This document shows positions 16,363 to 28,400 of a stretch of 32,648 bases of DNA, piece by piece (positions within the stretch are counted from its first letter, which is position 1; each line of letters opens with the position of its first letter). The notes below the pieces were generated by a model. It ran no database searches, was not told where the DNA came from, and saw only the letters and a list, made by a program, of their open reading frames with translations. The stretch is from Erysipelotrichaceae bacterium (lineage in GTDB: Bacteria; Bacillota_I; Bacilli_A; Erysipelotrichales; Erysipelotrichaceae), in contig JAFULN010000006.1 in assembly GCA_017473335.1 (NCBI GenBank), positions 1 through 32,648 of the forward strand, read 5' to 3'. The position numbers were made by a program, and so were the translations under genes.

Positions 16363-17298
16363 TTAAGAGAATTGTTCAATGAGTCTATTGATGTTTTCTT
16401 CAATTTGATGAATGACTTTCATAAATTCTTCATCAGATTGTCCAGTAGGATCTTCTAGTCCCCAGTCTTCACGATATTTGCATGGTAATGTAGGGCACAG
16501 TACATTGCATCCCATTGTGATGACTAGATCCAGTTCAGGAAGTTCATTGAGTAGTTTAGAATACTGAGTTGTGTTCATATCTATTCCATAATGATTTTTA
16601 ATAAGACGTACTGCATCCTGATTAATTTGAGGTTTAGTTTCAGTTCCTGCAGAATAGAAATCAAAATAATCAGAAGCCATATGTTTACCAAGAGCTTCAG
16701 CAATTTGAGAACGACATGAATTGTGTACACAGATAAAGGCTACTTTTAATTTTCTGTGGAATGGACATTTGGATTTCAGACACTGCTGATTTCTTAAAGA
16801 GAAGTCACATTGGATTGTATGCTGTGGCAAATGAATATTCCAGTGTTCTTTCATGAATTCAACAGCAATATTCATAGATAGAAAAGCATTTCTTTTGCAG
16901 CATCGTGGACCTCCGATGATAGAAAGATGACAGAGTGCCTTAGAAGTATAATTCATATGATCTTTATAATATGGATGTGAGCTAAGTGGTCCAGTTTCAT
17001 GAAGAATAGACATTGCTGCACCTATGGAGGATACAGAGCCACAAACTCCCCATTTTCCACAGATTGCCCCTGGCATCATACTTCCACGCTGTATCATTTC
17101 ATCAAGTGCTTCTTCAAGGTTGAATTCTAATCCATGATGATAAAGTGCAGTTAATAAAGCAGCACCATCTAAGATGTGGTGTTCAGGTCCGTGCATATTG
17201 ATAAAAGGAAGATTCATAAGATGAAGGAGTATTTCATAAGGATCATCAGTATGTAAAGACATACATTCTTTTTTAATCATTTCAGCTTTTTGTTTCAT
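16363..17298 (-). CDS. DUF5714 domain fused to arsenate reductase/LMW phosphatase-like domain
   Basis: The 311-aa protein has two halves. Residues about 20-180 are a Cys/His-rich domain resembling DUF5714: MHGPEHHILDGAALLTALYH, GAICGKWGVCGSVSSIGAA, GGPRCCKRNAFLS and a CxxxxC cluster near QCLKSKCPF. Residues about 185-311 are an ArsC/low-molecular-weight phosphatase fold with the P-loop CVHNSCRSQ (CX5R), FYSAGTE, the resolving-cysteine region ITMGCNVLCPTLPC, and the acidic DWGLEDPTGQ. The second half would reduce arsenate with thioredoxin. The first half probably binds metal or a redox partner. GAGGTAG precedes the ATG at 17298. No arsB, acr3 or arsR gene lies within this window, so the true substrate may not be arsenate. 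Confidence 0.85.
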   Translation of the reverse strand: MKQKAEMIKKECMSLHTDDPYEILLHLMNLPFINMHGPEHHILDGAALLTALYHHGLEFNLEEALDEMIQRGSMMPGAICGKWGVCGSVSSIGAAMSILHETGPLSSHPYYKDHMNYTSKALCHLSIIGGPRCCKRNAFLSMNIAVEFMKEHWNIHLPQHTIQCDFSLRNQQCLKSKCPFHRKLKVAFICVHNSCRSQIAEALGKHMASDYFDFYSAGTETKPQINQDAVRLIKNHYGIDMNTTQYSKLLNELPELDLVITMGCNVLCPTLPCKYREDWGLEDPTGQSDEEFMKVIHQIEENINRLIEQFS

Positions 17299-17315
17299 AA
17301 CTACCTCACACCTAT

Positions 17316-17324
17316 ATCATAACA
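17316..17324 (-). promoter_or_regulatory. Extended -10 promoter of the DUF5714-ArsC gene
   Basis: The minus strand reads TGTTATGAT, an extended -10, 18 bases before the start codon. The -35 is weak. Confidence 0.45.
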
Positions 17325-17545
17325 CATGCGTATAAAAATAAGCATGGAATGAAAGATTAATGTAGAAAGAACATAAGTTATCACTGAATATTTAATTATG
17401 AAAATAGCGTAGTATGAGTGTGATTCATGTGATAAACAAAAAATAACCAATTTGGTTAAAAATAACAAAACAAACGTCAATATGGTATAAAACAAGAATA
17501 GAGTAAGTATCTCTGTTTATAATAACATCATTAAGATGGTGGTTT

Positions 17546-17902
17546 ATGATGATTAAGTTTGGAACTCGTTTGAAATTCTTAAGAAATAAAAAGGAAATGA
17601 CGCAACAAGAATTAGCGGAAATGATTGGTATAACATCAGAGTCCATTAGTCGTTATGAGAATGGGTTAAGAATGCCCGATATGGATACAATAGTTCGTTT
17701 GGCGAATTATTTTGAAATTTCTGTAGATGAACTTTTAGGAAATCCGGGATTTAAGGAAAGAATAAAAAGAAGGAAGCTTGTTGAAAAAATAGTAGATAGA
17801 TTATTGCTGCTGGATGACAAATTGTTAGCAAGTTTTTTGGAAATATTGAATAACATGACAATTATAGAAATGAAATTAGAAAAAACAGAAAAGAAAGATT
17901 AA
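17546..17902 (+). CDS. XRE-family HTH regulator at the head of the toxin island
   Basis: The 118-aa protein has a clear Cro/C1 helix-turn-helix (residues about 5-60): FGTRLKFLRNKKEMTQQELA, then ITSESISRYENGLRMPD and DELLGN at the domain end. The C-terminal 55 residues are helical and charged, probably for dimerisation. Either the ATG at 17546 or that at 17549 could start it; GGTGG lies just upstream. A TATAAT at 17518-17523 is a possible -10. It is 16 bases upstream of the next regulator on the same strand, and the two probably form one operon controlling the downstream secreted genes. Target unknown. Confidence 0.87.
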   Translation: MMIKFGTRLKFLRNKKEMTQQELAEMIGITSESISRYENGLRMPDMDTIVRLANYFEISVDELLGNPGFKERIKRRKLVEKIVDRLLLLDDKLLASFLEILNNMTIIEMKLEKTEKKD

Positions 17903-17918
17903 CTGTATGAGGTGAAAG

Positions 17919-19109
17919 ATGAACTGTGAACATTTTAGTGTGATTGTTGAATCATTAAGAAAAGCACAAAAAATGTCAGTTCGGAGTCTGCTTAATGGAG
18001 AAATGTATAGTATATGTAATGTAAGAACATATACCAAAATAAGAAATTGTATATCAATTAGAGAACCGAGTATCTATTCAGAATTGATGAAAATCTTCCA
18101 TTTAGAAGTATATGAGTTAGACTTGCATATTGATTATTCTAAACTGTGGAATGGCTTAGAATACTGTGATATACAGAAAATACTTACAGAATGTAAAGTT
18201 CTTTTGGATTTATTGAAAGACCATCAGAAACACTATTATTATCATTTTGCTTATTTGGCAGTTTCAAGGATTAAAGAATTTTATGAAAAGTCATTTCGTG
18301 CAAATCCAGTAGAATTAAAATTATTGTTAGAGATTTTGCCGATTTACGATATTTTCCTGCAAAAATCTATTTTGTTATTTGCTGCTACATCAAGTGGGGT
18401 TTTACCTCGAGATGAATCAAGTATGCTTTACAAAAGAATTGTAAAAATGAATGAACCGGTTTTGATTATTTATGTTCTAGATTATTATTTAAATGCTAAA
18501 GCATATTGGGATGGGAATCTCTTGATTAGGCAGATTGAGTCTTCGCTTGATCAGAATAATGTATTAAGGATGCTAGATTTTTACGATCTGGCCTCAATAT
18601 ATTTAAAAGATCAGAATGCATTTGATAATATTTATGAGAAGAAATATCTTGAATATTTGCAGGAACACATTGATAGCCTTCCTGACAATAAGAAGGTTCA
18701 ACATTATGGAAATCTTGCTAGTGAGGCAATTTTAGATCAAAACTATTCTTTGGCTCTTCAATATTTATCTTATATTCAGAATATTGAAACTAGAAGAAAG
18801 AAAGCCATTTATAATTATATGATTTTTTGTCAAGATTCTTTGGGAATGGAAGTTAGTGAAGATTTATTAAAACTACCTTCTAGCGAATATTATTCAGAAA
18901 GTGATAATGCAGTTTATTCATATTACCTTGGCAAAACGAATCGAACTCCTAAGGAGAACAAAGAATATATCAAATCAATTATAGATAATGATTTATACAA
19001 AACTGAACAAATTTATTTGAAAATAATGGAAATTGAACTTTATAAGTTTTCTAAAAAGACTAATCGCTACAAACAATATGCAGATTTAAAATATGACAAT
19101 AAAATATGA
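17919..19109 (+). CDS. HTH plus helical-repeat regulator, RRNPP/Rgg-like
   Basis: The 396-aa protein starts with a degenerate helix-turn-helix (FSVIVESLRKAQKMSVRSLL, then SICNVRTYTKIRN and REPSIYSELMKIFHLE) with the layout of Rgg and PlcR-type N-termini. The remaining 330 residues are all-helical, with spaced aromatic residues and pairs of antiparallel helices resembling tetratricopeptide repeats (for example KKVQHYGNLASEAILDQNYS and LALQYLSYIQNIETRRKKA). Regulators of this build sense secreted peptides. AGGTG precedes the ATG. A 54-aa exported peptide gene and a giant exported toxin follow after a terminator. Assignment to RRNPP is inference from architecture; no single residue proves it. 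Confidence 0.68.
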   Translation: MNCEHFSVIVESLRKAQKMSVRSLLNGEMYSICNVRTYTKIRNCISIREPSIYSELMKIFHLEVYELDLHIDYSKLWNGLEYCDIQKILTECKVLLDLLKDHQKHYYYHFAYLAVSRIKEFYEKSFRANPVELKLLLEILPIYDIFLQKSILLFAATSSGVLPRDESSMLYKRIVKMNEPVLIIYVLDYYLNAKAYWDGNLLIRQIESSLDQNNVLRMLDFYDLASIYLKDQNAFDNIYEKKYLEYLQEHIDSLPDNKKVQHYGNLASEAILDQNYSLALQYLSYIQNIETRRKKAIYNYMIFCQDSLGMEVSEDLLKLPSSEYYSESDNAVYSYYLGKTNRTPKENKEYIKSIIDNDLYKTEQIYLKIMEIELYKFSKKTNRYKQYADLKYDNKI

Positions 19110-19114
19110 GTTTT

Positions 19115-19153
19115 AAAACAAGCATACTCTTTAGAGGATGCTTGTTTTTAATT
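19115..19153 (+). terminator. Terminator after the helical-repeat regulator
   Basis: AAAACAAGCAT (19115-19125) pairs with ATGCTTGTTTT (19138-19148). CTCT/AGAG inside the loop can extend the stem. A T-run follows. Confidence 0.88.
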
Positions 19154-19307
19154 TGGAAAAAGTCAATAGGAAAGTCGAATAATGCAAAAAAATTGTAAAA
19201 ATGTGTCGTATGAAGCGATATTTTGATAATTGTGCATAATAGCTCTAGCTGGATGATAATCAATAATAGAAAAGATAGAATTGAACAGGAGAAAGGAGGA
19301 TTTTCAA

Positions 19308-19472
19308 ATGTTTAAGAAAATTTTGACAGGTTTGTTGGTTATTACATTGACAACAGTGGTAACATTACCTGCATGTGATTGTTATGAAAATCACGTAGAA
19401 AGTGAAGAATGTCCATGCGAATGCCACGGTGTAGCGCCTGCAACAACTGATAGACACTGGATAGAAGGATAA
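19308..19472 (+). CDS. 54-aa exported Cys-rich peptide, possible lipoprotein or signal precursor
   Basis: The product begins with a textbook signal sequence (MFKKILTGLLVITLTTVVTL) ending in PAC, so C23 may be a lipoprotein-type cleavage site, although proline at -2 is unusual. The 32-residue mature part holds five cysteines (C23, C25, C35, C37, C39) and H40 in a CxC...CxCxCH pattern, then GVAPATTDRHWIEG. AAAGGAGGA (19292-19300) gives a strong, well-spaced ribosome site. The long frame upstream to 19281 lacks one. It lies between the helical-repeat regulator and the 3,125-aa toxin, 21 bases before the latter. A peptide pheromone, a metal-binding lipoprotein and a secretion helper are all possible; none is proven. 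Confidence 0.75.
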   Translation: MFKKILTGLLVITLTTVVTLPACDCYENHVESEECPCECHGVAPATTDRHWIEG

Positions 19473-19493
19473 TTAATAGTAAGGAGAATAGTC

Positions 19494-22400
19494 ATGAAAC
19501 ACAGCATTAGAAAAATACTTCAGTCATTGTTTGTGTTTACACTTCTTCTTCAAATGATGGAACCTGTTGCGATTCTTGCAGAACGAAGAATTATCGTCTA
19601 TGAGAACACAACAGGTCCTTTTTATGAAGTAGATGTCACAGAGAATGAAATCGTCAACACTCCTCAGCCTGAAGAATCTTCTGATATAGAAGTTGTTTTT
19701 GAGACATCGATACCAGAAGAAACTGAAGAACCAACAGTGACTATAGAATCAGAAGAGGTTGAAAGTACTGAAGAAGAAATCAGTGAAGAAGTTTTACAGG
19801 AGGAGCTGATAGAAACACCAGTTCCAGAAGAGAGTCAACTTCCTGAAGAAATGATTGTAGAAACTACGGAAGAACAAGAAGAGATAACTGAATCTATTGA
19901 AGTCATCGAAGAAACTGAAACGAACATATTGGCTCCAATCGAATTTGAAGAAATGCCAAGTGAATTCACGTTGGATGTTGAAGATGGCTTCGTATATGAG
20001 AGTGCGGTTGATGAACATTCATCCGTGTATGCAAGTACACAGGAAGAAGGGCTGAAACAGCTCGTCGTTACAGATGCAGTTATCAACTATGATACAGGTA
20101 CAGAATATGAAATGATCGAATTAGGTATTGAAGAGATGCCTTCTTTTTATGGTACAGATGAAAATGCAGGCTGGTCCAATACAACCAATACGATCGAGAG
20201 TTATTATCCAATGAATCCAAATGATGGTATCACATTGATGGTCAAAGATGAGATCATCACAGTGAAATCATTGTTGGAAAGTGCTGGAGAACCTACACAA
20301 CAAGGAAATCAGATCATTTACCCAATGGAAGGGAATATCAATCTGAGATATATCATCCAGCCAGGATTGATCACAGAAGATATCATGATCTATAGTTCTG
20401 ATGCTTCTTCATCTTATGATTATGAATTGATCTATGAGGGTGGAAAAATCGCATGTACAGAGAATGTGATCGCAGTGATCGATGAAAATGAAGAATTAGT
20501 GATGTATATCACAGCACCAGTGGCTTATGATGCTGCAGGTGCAGAAACAGAAGTAGCGCTCACTTATGAAAATGGCATCATGCGTGTATCCATTGATGAA
20601 GATTGGATGAAATCAGAAGAGAGAGTTTATCCAATCGTTATCGATCCAGATTACAGATACAGCAGTGATGACTTCAATTCGAGCATGGGTATAGATATTT
20701 CGGTAGGTTCAAATCATTCGGCATATACATGGGGTAATTTGAATATGGCACATTATAATTACATCCTACCTGACAGCTTATCGTTTCATGCCTATATCTA
20801 TATGGGAGATACACCGCTTTTGAAAGATGCATATTCATTCTATCGATTGAAGATGGAACATCCAAATTTGTATAATTTGTTAGGTGGGAAAAATATCATC
20901 AGTGCAAAATTAAGATTATCGACTGCAGATGATGGAAAAATCAGTAAATCGAATACAATCATCGCAAAAGAGATCAGTTCTTCATATAACGTTACCAATG
21001 CGAAATATACCAATCTCCCAAGTGGAACAGAAATCAGTAGAACATCTGTAACAAGTGGAAATTGGAAAGTTGTCGATATCGATATCACCAAGTATGTTGA
21101 AAACTATTATGAAAGTCCTAGTTATACAAATGGTAAGGCGACCGGATCAGTGATGTTGTACCTGTCTAACCAAAGAGGGTATGCACAGTTCCATGCCTAC
21201 GAATATGTCTGCTGGGATCAGAAGGGCTGGTATACACCATATACAATAGTGACTTATTATGATGGTGAAGTATCAGAAATGACAGATGTTGATGATTTCA
21301 CATATAATGTGCGACCATTTACTGTATCCAGTTATGAAGAAGGGATCTTGACATTCAATGGCTTAGGAATCGATGGTGAAGCACCTGCAGGAAGTACAGT
21401 AAATATCGCGGTGAGTGCAGATGGACAAACAGTCTCATCGCAGAGTGTGAGTGCAGCAGATGCCTTCTTCCGTTATCCAGATTATACAGAAGTGGCTGGT
21501 GCACAGAGTTATAATGATACGAAGACATCAAATTATCAAAGTACAGTGATGAGTGGATTTGAAGCTGGAAAACTGTATACTGTTTCACTTCAGGCAACAA
21601 AAGGAACGACGACAAGTACAGCCAAAACAGAAACATTCCAGCTTGTGGAAGTGAAGAGTTTTGATATGATCTCTTCTATTGCAGAGTATTATGGCGTCAG
21701 TGAATCTCAGCTGATGTCAGATAATAATATGACGGATGGTTTAGTCACTGGTGGAAATCTCATCATCGTACGTAACCCACAGAGTCATGCAGGAGAAGAA
21801 TATGTCGTGGACGATCTGTCTGAAGATGTAGAGAAACAAGTCGTTGCAGCATTGGCAGGACGTGATCTGACATGTGAATATGGATTGATCCCAGTCAATC
21901 TGAACACAGGAAGCTTCTTATTAGAATCCAGTGATTTCTCATTCAATGTGTTCGCAGATGAATTCACATTCACTAGAACTTATAACAGTTCAGCGGCAGA
22001 AGTGACAGGTGACTTTGGCTATGGCTGGTCTTATTCTGGAAACTATGCCGTCGCAAAAGGAAATGGTGGAGCTACAGTTCTGTTAGAAGATGGAACACGA
22101 TACTATTTTGAATTGGATGAAACGACGGGAAAATACACAAATGATTTGACTGTGAAATATAAGCTTGAATATGATACTGACCATTTCGTATTGAAGTCAC
22201 AGGACAAGACGATTATTTTCAATACAAGAGGGAAAGTTTCCAGCATCAGTGATCATCATGGCAACACGACAAGTTATACATATGATGGTCTTGAACTTGC
22301 AACGATCACACTTCCAGATGGTAAAGTGATGACTTTTGAATATACAGGTGGAGTCATCACCAAAGTAATGATGGAAGATGATACGTATGTTTCATATGGC

Positions 22401-25400
22401 TACGATACAAACAAGAATCTGATCTCATTTACTGATCAGACGGGTGTGACAATCCATTATGAATACAATACAACACATGATATGACCAGCTGGTATTATG
22501 CCTCTGATAAAAAGATCGTACAGAATACTTATAATGATAGCCATCAGTTGACGTATCAGATCGACGGAACTGGCGCAGAAACAACGATCCAGTATTTTGA
22601 TGAATGCACACAGATCACCGATGGAAGAAACAATATTCAGAAAGTTTACAAAGATGGAAACTCGTGGACAACGAAAGTAGAGTATCCTGATGAAAATGAA
22701 GAACTGAAGAATTATGTCAATGGACTTTTGATGAGCGAAACCAAAGAAAATGGGGTTTCCTACACTTATACGTATGATTCAGAATTGTATGGAGTACTAA
22801 AGACATCGACAAGAAATGATGGATATCAGATCATTTATGGTTATGATACAAATGCGAATCTGACTTCTGAGACACATAAAAACAATGCAGGAACAGTGCT
22901 TCTTACAAGAAGCTTCACTTATGATGAACACAATAATCTAGAAACAAAGACAGATGCAGATGGTAATACGACAGAATATACGTACAATGCAAAACATCAA
23001 ATATTAACAGAAAAAGATGAATTGAATCGTATCACAAGCTATGATTACGATGAAAATTGGAAAGTCAGCAAGAAAACAAATCCGGATGGAACCTATAGAA
23101 CGTATACCTACAATGATGACGGGTATCTTTTAAGTGAAACAAATGAATTTGGCAAAGTGACAACACACACGCTTTCTGCAAGAAATCAAATCACAAAGAT
23201 CACCTATCCAGATGGAGGTACTGTTGAATATACATACGATGCAGCAGGAAATGTACTGACTGAAACTAATCCATTAGGTGGAATCACAACCTATGAGTAC
23301 AATACTAACAATAATGTCATCAAAAAGACAGAAGATTATCGTGACAGTGCATCTTCTTCCGAAAAGCTTGCAGTGACGACGTATGAATATGATGAGAACC
23401 AGAATCTTGTCAAAAAGACAGATGGCAATGGACTGATCACGGAATACACTTATGATTCAAGAAACAGAGTTTTGACTGAAACAGTCAACAGTATTCTTCA
23501 AGTGACGTATACTTACAGCAAGTACGGTATTGCCACTGTGACCAATTCCAGAGGAAAAGTCAAAACGAATACTTATGATAATCTTGGAAGAATTGAAAAG
23601 ATCACAGATTTTGATGGTTTGACGATCCAATATACGTATGATGTGCTCGGCAGAGTTTTGACTGAAACAGATAAACATGGTGTAGTTACATCGTATGAAT
23701 ACAATGGTGAAGGGCAGATCACAAAGATCACGACACCACGTTCTGTTACGGTGAACGAATATGATGATGCAGGACAATTGATTTTAAAACAGGTCACTGC
23801 AGATGAAATCATAAGAGAATGGAATTACGAATACGATTCCATGGGTAATCTCGTCAAAGAAACAGATCCTGAAGACAACGTGATCACATATGTTTATCAG
23901 AGTGATCGTTTGATCGCAAAACGAGATCAGTTTGTAGATTTGAATGATACTGGAACATCCCAGCAGTGCCGTGAAGTTGTCTATACTTATGACAATAATG
24001 GCAATTTAGAATCTGAAACAGTAAGAAAGTCAGTGCTGAATATCGAAAATGATGTGGTCACAGTTGTATCATCCAGTGATGCAGTATCAAAAGATTGGAC
24101 TTATGACAAAGCAGGAAACATCTTAACCGAAAAAGATGGCAATGACCATACGATAACATATGCATATAATGTGCGTGGGGATCTCATCAAGATGATTGAA
24201 GCTCATGAAGAAGATGAAACTGCACCAGTGACACTTTATGAAGTGGACGCAATGGGACAAAGAATCAAAGAAACAAGACCTGAGATCGTTCATGATGATG
24301 GTACAAAAGTAACTGTTGTAACCGAAGTTGTATACAATTCGGATGGTACAGTCAAAGAAGAGAAAGTTTCTGGGAAAACAATCAAAAGTTATGCCTATGA
24401 TGGTTACAAGAATCTGATCTCAGAAACAGTTCTTGGTGTAACGACAAGCTATGATTATGACGAATTCAACCGTATGATCAAAAAGACAGATGCATCAGGA
24501 CTCATCACACATTATGAGTATGATGTCTATTCGCAGCTGATCAAGGTTTCTATTGATGATTTCAGTACGACTTCAGATAAAAAAGTGCTTTGGGAAGCAT
24601 ACGCCTATGATAACTATGGACAAGTCATTCGAGAAGCAGATCGTTATAGTATGTCCAAGTATTATCAGTACTATGATGATGGTACAGTTAAGGGTATGAA
24701 ATATGCAGCCTCACCTGGCGATACAGAACCAGCTTATGCGAGTGTGAATGCAACTGTCTATGAGAATTACACTTATGATAAATTAGGCAGATTGATAAGT
24801 AAAACTGATCAATCTGGAAATGTCTGGAGTTATGCCTATGATGCATCAGGAAATCTGATCTCTGAAACACTCAATGGTAATGTAAAAACATTTGAGTATG
24901 ATCTGTTCGATAGAATGATCAAAGAGACAGACAGAGTGGGTAAAACCATAACATGGAAGTATGATGAAGCAGGTAATCTGATTGCAGAGATCGATGATGA
25001 AGGAAGAGCACATCTGTATTTCTATACAACAAACAATCTGTTGTCTGATGAATATACTGCAGAAAACTATGCGAATTATCTTGCATGCACAGAGACTGCA
25101 AAACGAGTCATTTCCTATGAATATTATGTAGATGGAAGTGTAAAGAAACAGATCGATGGAAATGGGCATGTAGAACAGTTCAAATACAATGATCAGGGTG
25201 ATGTATCAGAATCCATTGATAAAAAGGGTTATCTTACAGTGAATGGGTATGATGGTAATTTGAATCTGACATCAGAAACAAAATATCTGAATGAAGTGAA
25301 GACAATTTCGATCGTCAATTCTTATACATATAACAGCCTCAATCAGATGTTAACTTCAACAGATGGAGAGGATAATACAACAACTTATACGTATGATATC

Positions 25401-28400
25401 TTTGGCAATGTCGCTTCCATCAAAGATGCAGAGAATTACACAGAAACTTACACGTACAACACGTTGAACCAGATCTGGAAAACATATGACAAAAACAATC
25501 GATATACTGTTTATTCGTATTATCCAGGAAATCTTGTGAAATCAGTCCTTGGCTGGGATACAGGAACGATATATACGTATGACAGCCTTTACAGACTGGA
25601 TACAGCAACTGATCTGAGAAACAACAGCACTTCCTATGATTATGATTCACTTGGACGATTGAGTTCAGTGACAAATGCATTGAATCAGGTGGCAAGCTAT
25701 ACGTATGATGGTGAAAATCAGCTGGAAACAATGACACAGCCAAACGGCACTGTAACAACTCATGAATATGACAGTCATGGGAACATCGTCCAGACAACAG
25801 TATCCAATGCCACAACAAGTCGATTCTCAATAACTCAGTATGATTCACGAGGCAATGTCATCAAAGAAGTCAATGGTGCTGGTAATGTTACTCTGTATGA
25901 GTATGATGGAAATAATCAGCTTACAAAGAAATCAGTGGCGCTGAGTGTAGATGCAGCACCTGTAATAATTGCAGAATATACGTACGATGCTTATGGAAAT
26001 GTGCTAACTGAAAAAGATGGTAAAGGGAACACCACAACTCATGTCTACACTGAATCTGAATTTAAGAAACAGACTACTGATCCAGAAGATAATGTCACAA
26101 CCTATACTTATGACAAAGCAGGAAATCTGAAGTATGTACAGGATGCAAGAGGATATATCACAGAATATATACTGGATAAAGTTGGTAATGTAGAAAAACA
26201 GACAAACACTGCCAACCAGGCAGAAATCAGTTATGAGTACAACGGAAATGGACAGATCACTAAGATCACTGACTTAGATGGTAAAGAAGAAGAATATACA
26301 TATGATGAATATGGAAATCTGATCAAGCATAAACAAAAAGACAATACTGAAATCAGAAGAGTATATGATGAAAACTTCAATCTGATATCAGAAAAAGCTT
26401 ATAATTATATAAATAATGCAGTGTGTGAAGAGGCAAGTATTTCTTCAGCTTATACCTATGACGCACTCAATCGCTTGAGTACAGTGACAGATTCTAGTGG
26501 TACGACGACATTCACTTATGATGTATTAGGTAATATTGCAAGCGTTACAAGAGGAACAGAAGTCACAAGCTATCAGTACAATGCCTATGGTGAAAAGTTC
26601 AAAGTGATCTATCCAGATGAAAGTGAACAGACGTATACCTATGATAGTGCAGGACGTATTGCAAGTACAACAGCCAATGGAATCATTGTGACATATACTT
26701 ATGATGCCTTAGGAAATATCCTGACTGAAACGTATTCTAATGGACTCTTAGTGACAAAAACATATGATGCAGCAGGAAATCTTGTAACACAAAAAACAGA
26801 AAAGAATGGAACAGTATTGTCAGAGTATACTTATGGATATGACGGTAATAATTCACTGACATCAGAAACAAGAATCGTTGATGGTGTTACAACGACAGTA
26901 GAACATGAATATGATGAAAGAGATGAACTAAAGAAGACTATTTCAACAGTAAATGGTGATACTACTACGATAGAATATACCCTCTCATTGACAGGAAACC
27001 ACGCAGTCATGATCGATGGAACAACAGATGGAAACTCTGAATATAACGATTATAATCAGCTGACTGAATACACATCCGAAGATGGCACAGTGACAACTTA
27101 TCAATATGATGCAAGAGGAAATAGAACATCTGAATCAAGAGGACTGAACAATACAAAGACTTATACTTATGACCTCATGAATCGATTGATTTCAGTCACA
27201 GATTATGATGGAACAGTGATCACATATTCTTATGATGGTCTAGGAAACAGAGTATCTGAAACAATCACATCTAATGGTGTTACAACCAATATCATGTATG
27301 TGAATGATTATACTCAAGAGTATACAGAAGTACTGTCCAAGACAACAGGAACAGCGGAAGAGAACTATTATTACGCTGAACACAGGATCATCAGTGATGA
27401 TACAATCTACGGTTATGATGGACTGGACAATGTGAACATGACATTATCTACGACAGGAAGTATCTTAAAGAAATATGAGTACAGTGATTATGGAGAAAGA
27501 AATCTTGACTCAAAGACAGAAATTCTTGATAATGAGTATGGATACAATGGTGAAGGACATACAGTCGATGGATTACAGTATCTAAGAAGCAGATATTATG
27601 ATCCAGTAACAGGAGTATTCATCAGTAGAGATACTTACAGAGGAGAATTCAGTCATCCATTGTCCCAGAACAGATACACTTACTGTAACAATAATCCATA
27701 CAAGTATGATGATCCAAGTGGACACTTAGGAATTAGATCACAGACAACAATAGGAGTATTTGATTCAGATGGTGGAGGTACATATACACCACCGCAAACA
27801 CAGACACAACCACTCAAGACTCTAGCACCAGTGAATACAAACAATCATGGTTACAATGCAGTACATATCGATGATGTCAATCATGGAAATCAAGTAAAAC
27901 TGCCAAGCAATTCGTTAACCTTATTAGGGAATACACAGCCAAATAAGACAGAAGCAAGCGGTACAAGTGAAGAAGTAGAAGTGACTGGAGAGATAGAAAG
28001 TACAGAGACAGGTACAGTAACAACCATCGTAACAGAACCACATGACAATACCCAGCCATATGGAGTGAATACAGAAACATGGATTGATGTGAATGCAGAA
28101 CCAGTCATATTGAGCGCAAAAGAAAAAGCAAAGATTCTGATTGTAATTGGAGGACTTACACTAGCTAGTTTCTTTGGCGGAGCAGTTGGAGCTGCAGGAG
28201 CAACGTTGGCAGCAAAGTATTATGGAATTAAAACATTGGCAGAAACACCATTCTTGATAGGTGTTGGAGCAGCAACATCCGTAGGATTTGCATCACCACT
28301 ATTAACAACAGGAGCAGAAATAGTGGTAGAAAGACAAAGTCTAGAAGAATATGCAGAATCCCAAGGAGAGACAGTAGATGTCTTCGTGAATAATCTGATA

